DNA of 64,000 nt, taken from assembly GCA_900546265.1 (NCBI GenBank), contig URCA01000002.1, positions 1 to 64,000 on the forward strand, given 5' to 3'. The notes under the pieces were generated by a model, which ran no database searches, had not been told where the DNA came from, and worked only from the letters and a program-made list of their open reading frames with translations. A program made the position numbers and the translations under genes. Within the stretch, counting starts at the first letter, position 1, and each line of letters starts with the position of its first letter. Origin of the DNA: an uncultured Oscillospiraceae bacterium (GTDB lineage Bacteria > Bacillota > Clostridia > Oscillospirales > Acutalibacteraceae). Below, in pieces: positions 25,500 through 33,238 of this stretch.

Positions 25500-27122
25500 T
25501 TACAGGGAGGGGTACTCCGGGCTGACCTGGCAGACCAGGAGATAGGGCTTATCGTCGGCCCACATCTCCTCCAGGGCGCCGGCGGCCTCCTCGTTGGAGG
25601 AAACCGTGCGGGACCGGATGCCGTAGGCCTCCGCGATTTTGGCAAAGTCGGGGCTGCCGTCCAGATAGACGGCGGAATGCACGCCCTTATACAGATTATC
25701 CTGCAGCTCCCGCACCATGCCCAGGCGGGTGTTGCGCATGATAATAATCTTGACGCCCAGGCCCTCCTGGCAGATGGTGCCCAGCTCCATCATACTCATC
25801 TGGAAGGAGCCGTCGCCGCATACCGCGCAGACCTGACGGCCGGGGGCGGCGCTTTTGGCCCCCACGGCGCAGGGGACGGAATACCCCATGGTGCCCATGC
25901 CGCCGGAGGTGAGGAACCGGCCCTGCCGGATCTCAAAGTGGTTGGCCGACCAAATCTGGTTTTGTCCCACGTCGGCGCAGAGGATGCCGTCGGCCTCCAT
26001 CCGGCGGGCCAGCGCGTGCATGAAGGTCTTAGGTTCCACAAAGCCCTCCACCGGCTCGATGGCCTTGGCGGCGTAGCGCTTCTTGCGTTCGGTGACCGCT
26101 TGCACCCACTCCTGGGGAGCCTGGCAGTCGACGTGCTTGGTCAGCTCCTCCAGCACGTGCTTCAAATCGCCCACAATCGGGATATGGGCGGGCATATTCT
26201 TGCCGATCTCGGCGGGATCCACGTCGATGTGGATGACCTTGGCGCGGGTGGCCACCTGGCCGGGAGCGGCCACGGCCCTGTCCCCCACCCGGGCGCCGGC
26301 CATAATGACCAAATCCGCGTCCCGGATGGCCTTATTGGCGGGGGCGCAGCCATGGGAGCCCAGCATCCCCAGGTTGAGAGGATGGGCGGTGGGCAGCGCG
26401 CCGATGCCCATCATGGTGGAGATGGCGGGAAGATTCAGCTTTTCGATAAAAGCGCACAGCTCCTTCTGCGCGCCGGCGGAGAACACCCCGCCGCCCACGC
26501 AGATCACCGGACGCTTGCAGGTTCGCAGGGCATCCACCGCTTTTTTAATCTGGAGGGAATGGCCCTGCACCCGGGGCTTATAGCCGATGATATCCACCGG
26601 GCGGCTGTAATCGAAGTCGGGAATGGACTTCTGCTGCATATCGATAGGCACGTCGATGAGCACCGGGCCGGGCCGGCCGGTGGAGGCGATATGAAACGCC
26701 TCCTTGAAAATACGGGGAATATCCGACGCCCGGGACACGATGTAGCTGTGCTTGGTGAACGGCTCGGCGGCGCCGGTAATATCCGCCTCCTGGAACACGT
26801 CGCGGCCCAGCAGGTCGCTGCGCACCTGGCCGGTGATCACCACCAAGGGGATAGAGTCCATATAGGCCGAGGCGATGCCGGTGAGCAGATTGGTCGCGCC
26901 GGGGCCGGAGGTAGCGATGCACACCCCCACCTCCCCGGAAATGCGGGCGTAGCCGCTGGCGGCGTGGGCCGCGTTCTGCTCGGTGCGTACCAGCACATGG
27001 TGAATCGGGCTGCCCGCCAGGGCGTCGTAAAAGGGGCAGATAGCCGCGCCGGGATAGCCGAAGGCGGTCTTCACGCCCTCCAGCTCCAGGCAGCGAACCA
27101 TGGCCAATGCGCCGGTCGTCAT
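25500..27122 (-). CDS. ilvB: acetolactate synthase large (catalytic) subunit
   Basis: A 540-residue thiamine-diphosphate enzyme. The catalytic glutamate lies in VRTEQNAAHAASGYAR near residue 48. The TPP/Mg-binding motif GDGSFQMSMMELGTI is near 435, followed by IIIMRNTRLGMVRE. It joins two pyruvates, or pyruvate and 2-oxobutyrate, at the first step of branched-chain amino-acid synthesis. It is shorter than the ~560-600 residues common in the family but has all domains. First gene of the ilv operon, with a strong promoter. No T-box is present in the short leader. Confidence 0.96.
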   Translation of the reverse strand: MTTGALAMVRCLELEGVKTAFGYPGAAICPFYDALAGSPIHHVLVRTEQNAAHAASGYARISGEVGVCIATSGPGATNLLTGIASAYMDSIPLVVITGQVRSDLLGRDVFQEADITGAAEPFTKHSYIVSRASDIPRIFKEAFHIASTGRPGPVLIDVPIDMQQKSIPDFDYSRPVDIIGYKPRVQGHSLQIKKAVDALRTCKRPVICVGGGVFSAGAQKELCAFIEKLNLPAISTMMGIGALPTAHPLNLGMLGSHGCAPANKAIRDADLVIMAGARVGDRAVAAPGQVATRAKVIHIDVDPAEIGKNMPAHIPIVGDLKHVLEELTKHVDCQAPQEWVQAVTERKKRYAAKAIEPVEGFVEPKTFMHALARRMEADGILCADVGQNQIWSANHFEIRQGRFLTSGGMGTMGYSVPCAVGAKSAAPGRQVCAVCGDGSFQMSMMELGTICQEGLGVKIIIMRNTRLGMVRELQDNLYKGVHSAVYLDGSPDFAKIAEAYGIRSRTVSSNEEAAGALEEMWADDKPYLLVCQVSPEYPSL

Positions 27123-27210
27123 CCAAATCCGTCCTTTACCTGTTGGTTAGCCGCGCCGGAGTTCGGCAAGCCCGCTTGCCGGGCCTCCCTTTGGGGCGGC
27201 TTTGTTCTTC

Positions 27211-27239
27211 ATTATAAGCGCCTTTTTCAAACAAGTCAA
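27211..27239 (-). promoter_or_regulatory. promoter of ilvB-ilvN-ilvC
   Basis: Minus-strand TTGACT, a 17-base spacer and TATAAT. The ~80-base leader holds only a 7-bp hairpin (CGGCAAG/CTTGCCG, 27164-27181), with no T-box features. Confidence 0.85.
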
Positions 27240-27302
27240 GCCCCATTTTTACTTGCTAAAGCGTAAAACTGTCAGGGCGTATGTTGACCGAAACTGGACT
27301 TC

Positions 27303-27319
27303 TTAACATTCTCTTACGG
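27303..27319 (+). promoter_or_regulatory. TTAACA-N5-TTACGG direct-repeat box upstream of the two-component operon
   Basis: Two hexamers with an 11-bp period lie 3 bases upstream of the -35 of the response-regulator promoter. The same arrangement, TTAACA-N5-TTAAGA, occurs upstream of xpaC. Direct hexamer repeats at 11 bp are the usual OmpR/PhoP-family site, so this is probably an autoregulatory site of the adjacent response regulator. Confidence 0.55.
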
Positions 27320-27322
27320 CGC

Positions 27323-27352
27323 TGGACAGGCCGGGCGCCCATGATGTATAGT
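27323..27352 (+). promoter_or_regulatory. promoter of the VanRS-like two-component operon
   Basis: TGGACA, an 18-base spacer and TATAGT. The weak -35 next to the box fits activation by the response regulator. Confidence 0.55.
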
Positions 27353-27414
27353 AAAAGAATAAAAGAAGCCGTCCCGCCGTGGGGCGGGAATCCGAAAAAG
27401 CGGAGGCGAGAGCC

Positions 27415-28098
27415 ATGAACATATTGGTGGTGGACGACGAGAAGGAAATCGCCGATTTGATGGAGCTGTACCTGACCAACGAGGGATTCACGGTGTACAC
27501 CTGCTACACGGGGCTGGACGCGCTCAAGGCCCTGGAGGCGAAAAAAATCGATTTGGCGCTGCTGGACGTGATGTTGCCCGACATGGACGGCTTCTCCATC
27601 TGCCGGCGCATCCGGGAGGGCTACCGGTTTCCGGTGATCATGCTGACCGCCAAGGTGGAGGAGCTGGATAAGATCACCGGCCTGTCCATCGGGGCCGACG
27701 ACTACATCACCAAGCCCTTCAGCCCGCTGGAGGTGGTGGCGCGGGTCAAGGCCCAGCTGCGCCGGGCCACCCGGTACAACGAGGGGGCGGAGGAAACCAC
27801 GGTCATCGATTTCAACGGGCTGGTCATCAACCGGGAGACCCACACCTGCACCCTGTACGATCAGCCCCTGGTACTGACCCCCATCGAATTCAACCTGCTG
27901 TGGCTGCTGTGCGAAAACCGGGGGCGGGTGCTGTCCAGCGAGGAGCTGTTTGAAAAGGCCTGGGGCGAGAAATACTTCAATTCCAACAACACGGTGATGG
28001 TCCACATCCGGCGGCTGCGGGAAAAAATGCACGAGCCGCCCAAAAACCCACGGTTTATTAAGACGGTCTGGGGGGTGGGGTACAAAATTGAAAAGTAA
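27415..28098 (+). CDS. OmpR/VanR-type response regulator
   Basis: A 227-residue regulator. The receiver domain (1-115) has acidic residues Asp7-Asp8, the phosphoacceptor Asp51 in LLDVMLPDMDG, and Lys100 in YITKPF. The C-terminal winged helix (about 130-227) ends with FIKTVWGVGYKIEK, typical of OmpR-family DNA-binding domains. The sequence most resembles VanR-like regulators. The ATG follows GGAGGCGAG. It overlaps the kinase gene. It probably binds the TTAACA-type boxes upstream of this operon and of xpaC. Confidence 0.94.
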   Translation: MNILVVDDEKEIADLMELYLTNEGFTVYTCYTGLDALKALEAKKIDLALLDVMLPDMDGFSICRRIREGYRFPVIMLTAKVEELDKITGLSIGADDYITKPFSPLEVVARVKAQLRRATRYNEGAEETTVIDFNGLVINRETHTCTLYDQPLVLTPIEFNLLWLLCENRGRVLSSEELFEKAWGEKYFNSNNTVMVHIRRLREKMHEPPKNPRFIKTVWGVGYKIEK

Positions 28099-29227
28099 AA
28101 CCCTGGAACGGGCGCTGAAAAAAAGCATCATGCTCCGTTTTCTGCTGACCGCCGTCCTGGTGTCCCTCTTGTATCTGGGGCTGCTGTACCTATCCTTCAC
28201 CGCCCTGCGGACGTTCCTATCCAATCTGCTGCTGCCGCTGCTGGGCACGCAGATGTACTATTCCCTGATGGACACCAAGGTGTTCTGGCTGACCTTTGGA
28301 TACGTCGTGGTGATGGGGGTGGTCATCTACCGCACCATTTCCCGCACCATCGGGTACGTCACCCCCATCGCGGAATCGGTGGACATGGTGTTCAACAAGG
28401 AGGACGCGCCCATCCTGCTGCCCAAGGAGCTGGAGGACGTGCAGTTCAAGCTCAACTCCATCAAATACAGCGCCCTGAACAGTGAACGGCTGGCCCGGGA
28501 GGCGGAGCAGCGCAAGAACGACCTGGTGGTGTATCTGGCCCACGACCTCAAGACCCCGCTGACCTCCGTCATCGGGTATGTCAGCCTGCTGCAGGAGGCC
28601 CCCGACATGCCCGCGAGCCAGCGGGCAAAATACACCGGCATCGCGCTAGAGAAGGCCTACCGGCTCGAGCAGCTGATCAACGAATTTTTTGAAATCACCC
28701 GGTTCAACCTGCAGAGCATCACCCTGGAAACCAACAAGATTCACCTGACGGTTATGCTGTACCAAATCGCCGACGAGTTTTACCCCATGCTGGCGGAAAA
28801 GGATCTGACCCTTTCCACCGAGCTGGAGGAGAATCTCATCCTGTACGCCGACGCCGACAAGCTGGCCCGGGTGATGGACAACCTGCTGCGCAACGCGGTC
28901 AACTACAGCTATCCCTCCACCGACATCCGGCTGACGGCGGCCAGAGAAGGGGACGCGGTGCGCATCACGGTGAGCAACGCGGGGGATCCCATCTCCGACG
29001 CCCAACTCAGCCGGCTGTTTGAAAAGTTTTTCCGGCTGGATTCCGCCCGGCAGAGCCGCACCGGCGGCGCGGGGCTGGGGCTGGCCATCGCCAAGCAGAT
29101 CGTGGAGCTGCACCACGGCACCATCACCGCCGCGAGCAGCGCCGAACGCACCATCTTCACCGTCCGGCTGCCGGCAGCACCGCCGGATGGCCGGCCGGAG
29201 GGACAATTCGGCGGAAGTTCTAAATGA
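28088..29227 (+). CDS. VanS-like sensor histidine kinase
   Basis: A 379-residue membrane kinase with helices at about 15-38 and 65-82 and only ~25 residues between them, so little or no external sensor domain. The H-box VYLAHDLKTPLTSVIGY places the phosphorylated histidine at 152. The N-box NLLRNAVNYS and the ATP-lid GAGLGLAIAKQIVELH follow. The region EKAYRLEQLINEFFEITRFN is strongly VanS-like. The start is TTG, overlapping the regulator gene by 11 bases, with GGGGTGGGG upstream. No vanH, vanA/B or vanX genes are nearby, so a role in glycopeptide resistance is not supported. Confidence 0.92.
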   Translation: MKSKTLERALKKSIMLRFLLTAVLVSLLYLGLLYLSFTALRTFLSNLLLPLLGTQMYYSLMDTKVFWLTFGYVVVMGVVIYRTISRTIGYVTPIAESVDMVFNKEDAPILLPKELEDVQFKLNSIKYSALNSERLAREAEQRKNDLVVYLAHDLKTPLTSVIGYVSLLQEAPDMPASQRAKYTGIALEKAYRLEQLINEFFEITRFNLQSITLETNKIHLTVMLYQIADEFYPMLAEKDLTLSTELEENLILYADADKLARVMDNLLRNAVNYSYPSTDIRLTAAREGDAVRITVSNAGDPISDAQLSRLFEKFFRLDSARQSRTGGAGLGLAIAKQIVELHHGTITAASSAERTIFTVRLPAAPPDGRPEGQFGGSSK

Positions 29228-29231
29228 TCCA

Positions 29232-29248
29232 TTAACAGAAGGTTAAGA
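29232..29248 (+). promoter_or_regulatory. TTAACA-N5-TTAAGA direct-repeat box upstream of xpaC
   Basis: Same design as the box before the two-component operon. It ends 14 bases before the xpaC -35, against 3 bases at the other promoter, a difference of 11 bases or about one helical turn. This keeps the bound factor on the same face of RNA polymerase. Confidence 0.55.
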
Positions 29249-29262
29249 ATCCTCGCTGGCTG

Positions 29263-29291
29263 TTGTGAATCCCTGCCGATTGCGTTATACT
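29263..29291 (+). promoter_or_regulatory. promoter of xpaC
   Basis: TTGTGA, a 17-base spacer and TATACT, 43 bases before the start codon. Confidence 0.7.
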
Positions 29292-29334
29292 ATAGCCAAA
29301 GGCCACATCATCTGATTGAATGAGGGAAATGACA

Positions 29335-30639
29335 ATGAGCCAAAACGATTTTAATGAATTCAAGGATTTGGGCCGGCAAATCAAGGATTCGGTCATGTCC
29401 GTGGTGAATATGCAGGAATTCAACGATTTGAAAACCACCATCAAGGCCGCCACCCAGGATTTGTCGAAGGATCTCAAGTCCGCTTTCAAGACCGGCGTGC
29501 CGCCGACGGGGCCGGTGCCGCCGTCCGCGGGGTACACCGAGACGAGTGGTAACGGAAGCTACACGTACACCTATACCTACACGGATCCCTACCCACCTGC
29601 GCCGTCGCAGGCGCAGCAGCGGCCGGTGCCGCCCCAGAGGCCCGTCCCCCCGCAGCCGCCCCGGCCCCGGCCGGCCACGCCGCCCCCTCCCATGCGGGCG
29701 CAGCCGGTTATTAAGCGCAAGGATAAGCTGCCGGGCAGCGCGGCGGGCGTGCTGTTCACCGTGTTCGGCGCACTGGGCCTGGGCATCGTATTCACCGCCG
29801 TGCTGGTGATGGGGATCCTCTCCCTGGCGCTGGGCTGGGCCCAGCTGTTCACCGGCCTGGGGCTGGGCGTGTTCCTGCCCCTGCTGGTGCTGTGTATCGT
29901 CCTGCTGGGCTGCGGCAGCCGCCTGCGCGGGCGGGTGCGCCGCTGCCGGCGGTACAAGGAGGCCATGGCGGGCGAAGCCTTCCGGCCCATCGAAGAGCTG
30001 GCTTACATCACCGGCGGCACGCCCAAATTTGTCGCCAAGGATCTGCGCCGGATGATTCAGTATGGGATGCTGCCTGGCGCCCATGTGGACGACGAGGGAA
30101 AATATTTCATAATGGACGAGGAAACCTATCAGGCCTATCTGGCCGCCAAGCAGAAGCAGGAGGAGTTGAAAAAGCAGGCTCCCAAGCAGGAACGCTCCGC
30201 CGAGGCCAAGGCCCTGGAGGAAGAGGCCAACCGGATCCTCCAGCAAATCCGCGACTGCAACGACGGCATTCCGGAAGAAGCCATTTCGCAGAAAATCAGC
30301 GAGATGGAAAAAACAGCGGCCGCGATATTCCATTATGTGGGCGAGCATCCTCACAAGCTGCCGGAAATCCGGCGGTTCCTCAGCTACTATCTGCCTACCA
30401 CCCTCAAGCTGCTGGAGGCATACAAGAAATTCAACGACCAGCCCATGCCCACCGAGCAGCAGCAGGAAACCAAGAAGGAAATCGAGGACGCGCTGGACAC
30501 TGTCAACAAAGCGTTCGTCAACCTGCTGGACAGCCTGATGCAAGAGGAACGCATGGACGTGTCCGCCGACATATCGGTCATGAAAGCTATGATGGAGCAG
30601 GAAGGGCTGACCGGCAGCAAACCGGGCAGCGGCTCCTAA
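29335..30639 (+). CDS. xpaC: XpaC family membrane protein (5-bromo-4-chloroindolyl phosphate hydrolysis family)
   Basis: A 434-residue protein. Residues 1-45 are charged, 65-120 are a Pro-rich, low-complexity segment with Tyr-Thr repeats, and 125-190 hold two hydrophobic helices. The C-terminal half is soluble and helical. The segment AAAIFHYVGEHPHKLPEIRR followed by FLSYYLPTTLKLLEAY near residue 320 is characteristic of the XpaC family. XpaC was named from a phosphatase-related phenotype in Bacillus, but its biochemical role is unclear, and members often occur with TelA-like tellurite-resistance proteins; no telA is here. The box upstream suggests control by the preceding two-component system. 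Confidence 0.85.
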   Translation: MSQNDFNEFKDLGRQIKDSVMSVVNMQEFNDLKTTIKAATQDLSKDLKSAFKTGVPPTGPVPPSAGYTETSGNGSYTYTYTYTDPYPPAPSQAQQRPVPPQRPVPPQPPRPRPATPPPPMRAQPVIKRKDKLPGSAAGVLFTVFGALGLGIVFTAVLVMGILSLALGWAQLFTGLGLGVFLPLLVLCIVLLGCGSRLRGRVRRCRRYKEAMAGEAFRPIEELAYITGGTPKFVAKDLRRMIQYGMLPGAHVDDEGKYFIMDEETYQAYLAAKQKQEELKKQAPKQERSAEAKALEEEANRILQQIRDCNDGIPEEAISQKISEMEKTAAAIFHYVGEHPHKLPEIRRFLSYYLPTTLKLLEAYKKFNDQPMPTEQQQETKKEIEDALDTVNKAFVNLLDSLMQEERMDVSADISVMKAMMEQEGLTGSKPGSGS

Positions 30640-30646
30640 ACTGGCA

Positions 30647-30689
30647 AACACCCCCTGATGTAGGAAAACAGACTACATCAGGGGGTGTT
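30647..30689. terminator. 16-bp perfect hairpin after xpaC
   Basis: AACACCCCCTGATGTA and its exact complement flank an 11-base loop. No U-run follows on the plus strand, so termination is uncertain. It abuts the IS remnant and could instead be part of the old element's end. Confidence 0.5.
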
Positions 30690-30692
30690 CCT

Positions 30693-30785
30693 GTGTCCAA
30701 AAGAAAGTATACACACATTAAGGCAGTTGAAGAGGAAACACTTGCAAGGAAAGCAGCAGGGAAAAGTCGTTATGTACGTCAGCTT
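30693..30785 (+). pseudogene. N-terminal remnant of an IS-type transposase/HTH protein
   Basis: A GTG-initiated frame of about 31 codons begins SKRKYTHIKAVEEETLARK and runs into the end of the opposing WYL gene. The KRKYTHI...AGK pattern is the N-terminus of helix-turn-helix OrfA-like proteins of Firmicutes insertion sequences. Everything after about residue 31 is lost. The stretch is more AT-rich than its neighbours. The identification rests on this short motif only. Confidence 0.5.
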
Positions 30786-30786
30786 G

Positions 30787-31809
30787 TCACCGGCCCTCGG
30801 TTTCCGTGTATTGCTTCATCACACTGGCCAGCTGCTCCCGCATGGTATCCGCCACCGCGGCGGGTGAAACGATGCGGGCGCCGCCGCCGAAGCTGAACAC
30901 CCAGGACAGGAACTGAGGGCTGACGGCCACCCTCACCCGCACCTGGAAGGTATCCGCGTCCTCCCGGCGGATGGGTACATCCTCTCCGAAGCGGTCGAGC
31001 ACCACGCCCAGCAGCCGGTTCTCAAACCGGAGGGTCACGGTCTGCTCATTGCCGCCGAACATACCGAAAACCTGGCGGGTATACACGGCCATATCGAAAT
31101 GCTCAAAGTGCTCTTGGCCGTCCCGGGGTTCGTCCGTCAGGGCGATGCCCAGCATTTTATCCACCCGGTAATGCTTGATAAGCCCCGCCTCGGAATCGAA
31201 GCCGATCATATAATACCGCTCGTCCGCCCAGCAGAGGGACCAGGGACTGACCCGGTAGGTTTTCCCCTGCCGGCGGAACTGCTTTTCATAGCCGCCCGCT
31301 GCCCCGTCCCGGAAGGCCCAATCGAGATACCGATAGGTGATGCACCGGTTGGCGGCGATGGCCTCGTAGATTTTGTCCACGTTGATGTAGATGCTTTCGT
31401 TCATGGTCTTGACCCGGTTGGCGACAAACACCTGCCGCTGCAGCTGCTGCGCCTGGTACCGGCTTGCGAAGCCCTCTACCTTCTGAATAAGCTGGTTGGA
31501 CTTTTTATGGGTGATGAAGCGGGAGGACTGCACCGCGTCCACCAGCAGCTTGAGCTCGGGGAGTTCGAAGGTGCGGGCCCCCACATAATACACCACCTTC
31601 CCGCTTTCCTTGCGCTTGACGATGTCCAGGCCGAAGTCGGCCAGCGTCTGCAAATCGGAATACACGCTTTTGCGTTCGGCGGCGACGCCCTCCTCCTCCA
31701 GCAGGGCGATAAGCTCCGGCACCGTCAAACCGTGATCCTCATCGGTGCGCTCCAGCAGGATGCGCTGCAGAAGAAGGGGTTTCATCTTCTGATTGGGGGA
31801 TTTGGGCAT
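30787..31809 (-). CDS. WYL-domain transcriptional regulator
   Basis: A 340-residue protein with an N-terminal winged helix (residues 10-65, LLLQRILLERTDEDHGLTVP) and a WYL domain around 140-240 with YRVSPWSLCWADERYYMIGFD; the signature Trp-Tyr-Leu is here SPWSLCW. A WCX-like C-terminal domain follows. WYL regulators bind small ligands or nucleic acids and are often linked to stress or phage defence; no defence genes adjoin this one. It diverges from the flavoprotein operon across a 130-base gap with back-to-back promoters. Confidence 0.88.
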   Translation of the reverse strand: MPKSPNQKMKPLLLQRILLERTDEDHGLTVPELIALLEEEGVAAERKSVYSDLQTLADFGLDIVKRKESGKVVYYVGARTFELPELKLLVDAVQSSRFITHKKSNQLIQKVEGFASRYQAQQLQRQVFVANRVKTMNESIYINVDKIYEAIAANRCITYRYLDWAFRDGAAGGYEKQFRRQGKTYRVSPWSLCWADERYYMIGFDSEAGLIKHYRVDKMLGIALTDEPRDGQEHFEHFDMAVYTRQVFGMFGGNEQTVTLRFENRLLGVVLDRFGEDVPIRREDADTFQVRVRVAVSPQFLSWVFSFGGGARIVSPAAVADTMREQLASVMKQYTETEGR

Positions 31810-31840
31810 ACGGCTGCCTCCTTACAGGTTGTTACTGCAT

Positions 31841-31868
31841 ATTATACACCATTTCCAATTCTTGTAAA
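31841..31868 (-). promoter_or_regulatory. promoter of the WYL regulator
   Basis: Minus-strand TTTACA, a 16-base spacer and TATAAT. Confidence 0.7.
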
Positions 31869-31879
31869 GAAAAACCCGA

Positions 31880-31908
31880 TTGTCAAATCCGGCAGGTCTT
31901 GGTATACT
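31880..31908 (+). promoter_or_regulatory. promoter of the flavoprotein operon
   Basis: TTGTCA, a 17-base spacer and TATACT, 31 bases before the GTG start. Confidence 0.7.
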
Positions 31909-31939
31909 GGAGGAACCATAAAGGAAAGGCGGGAGCGCG

Positions 31940-33238
31940 GTGAGCGTGGAACCCCTGTACGATGCCATAGTGGTCGGCGGCGGCGCGGCCGGACTGACGG
32001 CGGCGGTGTGCCTTGCCCGGGAGGCGGGACGGCGGCGGAAAACCGCGGCCATCCTGCTCGTTGAAAAAGGGCCCCGGGTGGGGAAAAAGCTGCTGGCCAC
32101 CGGCAACGGCACCTGCAACCTCTCCAACCTGGGGGCGCAGGAGAGCCGGTACCATGGGGCGGACCCGGCCTTTGTCCGGCCGGCGCTGGCCGCCTGTACC
32201 CCCGCCGACGCTATGGCGTTTTTCGCCTCCATCGGGGTGGAATGCGCGGCGCGGGAGGACGGAAAAGTCTATCCGCTGCCCGCCCAGGCGGCGGCGGTGC
32301 TGGACTGTCTGCGGCTGGAGGCGGCGGCGCTGGGCGTGGAGGAACGCTGCGGCGCGGCGGTGCGGGATATTCGGCCGGAGGGCGGGGGCTTCCTTCTCAC
32401 CCTGCCGGACGGGCAGGTGCGGGCCCGGCGGGTTCTGGTCTGCTGCGGCGGCGCGGCTTCCCCCTCCCTCGGCGGCTCCGCTGACGGCTACGGCCTGTTG
32501 ACGGCGCTGGGACATGGAAAGGCCCCGGTTTTCCCTTCCATTGTACAAATACGAACCGACACCGCCTTTGTCAAGGCGCTCAAGGGTGTGCGGGTGGACG
32601 GGACGGCGGCCTTGCGGCTGGACGGCCGTCGGCTGGCGGCGGAGGCCGGCGAAATCCTCTTCACCGAATACGGCTTGTCCGGCCCGGCGGTGATGCAGAT
32701 TTCCCGTCACGCGGCGGCATGGGAGCAGGAGGGCCGGCCGGGCCGGCTGGAAGCCGAGCTGGATCTGCTCCCCACTCTGTCGTGGGAAGCGCTGGCCGAC
32801 CGGCTTGCGCAGCGGCGGGAACTGCCGGGGCGGCGGCTGGAGGATTATTTCACCGGGCTGCTGCAAAAGCGGCTGGGCCAGACGGTGCTGCGGGCCGCCG
32901 GCTGCGGGCCGCTGACGAATCCGGCGGCGTCGCTGACCGACAAGGACGTCCGCCGGCTCGCCTCCCTCGTCAAAGGGTGGCGCATCGCGGTCACCGGCAC
33001 CCAGGGGCTGGCCGCCGCCCAGGTGACGGCGGGCGGTATTCTGACCAAGGATTTCGATCCCGCCACCCTGGAATCCCGCCGGGTCAAGGGGCTGTACGCG
33101 GCGGGCGAGGTGCTGGATATCGACGGCGACTGCGGCGGGTTCAACCTGCAATGGGCCTGGGCGTCGGCCTTCGCGGCGGCCAGGGCAATGGCCGCGGGGC
33201 TTTGGGACTGCGTGAAAGAAAAGGGACGGGGTATATGA
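31940..33238 (+). CDS. BaiN/HI0933-family NAD(P)/FAD-dependent oxidoreductase
   Basis: A 432-residue flavoprotein. The FAD-binding motif VVGGGAAGLTAA is at residues 11-22, followed by KKLLATGNGTCNLSN near 48, a hallmark of the HI0933/YhiN family. The C-terminal motif GLYAAGEVLDIDGDCGGFNLQWAWASA contacts FAD. The family has been linked to bile-acid dehydroxylation (BaiN) and other reductions, but the physiological substrate is usually unknown. The start is GTG. Its stop overlaps the next gene as ATGA. Confidence 0.88.
   Translation: MSVEPLYDAIVVGGGAAGLTAAVCLAREAGRRRKTAAILLVEKGPRVGKKLLATGNGTCNLSNLGAQESRYHGADPAFVRPALAACTPADAMAFFASIGVECAAREDGKVYPLPAQAAAVLDCLRLEAAALGVEERCGAAVRDIRPEGGGFLLTLPDGQVRARRVLVCCGGAASPSLGGSADGYGLLTALGHGKAPVFPSIVQIRTDTAFVKALKGVRVDGTAALRLDGRRLAAEAGEILFTEYGLSGPAVMQISRHAAAWEQEGRPGRLEAELDLLPTLSWEALADRLAQRRELPGRRLEDYFTGLLQKRLGQTVLRAAGCGPLTNPAASLTDKDVRRLASLVKGWRIAVTGTQGLAAAQVTAGGILTKDFDPATLESRRVKGLYAAGEVLDIDGDCGGFNLQWAWASAFAAARAMAAGLWDCVKEKGRGI

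Noticed and set aside
27123..27210. T-box riboswitch or leader peptide before ilvB.
   Set aside because: The leader is only about 80 bases and has one 7-bp hairpin. The apparent leader frame starting at TATAATGAAG begins inside the -10 box, upstream of the transcription start.
27415..29227. Part of a vancomycin-resistance cluster.
   Set aside because: The regulator and kinase resemble VanR and VanS, but no vanH, ligase, vanX, vanY or vanT gene is nearby; the next gene is xpaC.
32719..33234. A 172-codon N-terminal extension of the COG2509 flavoprotein.
   Set aside because: It lies wholly within the BaiN-like gene in another frame, is Ala/Gly-rich without fold features, and the internal ATG gives the family start with an ATGA overlap.
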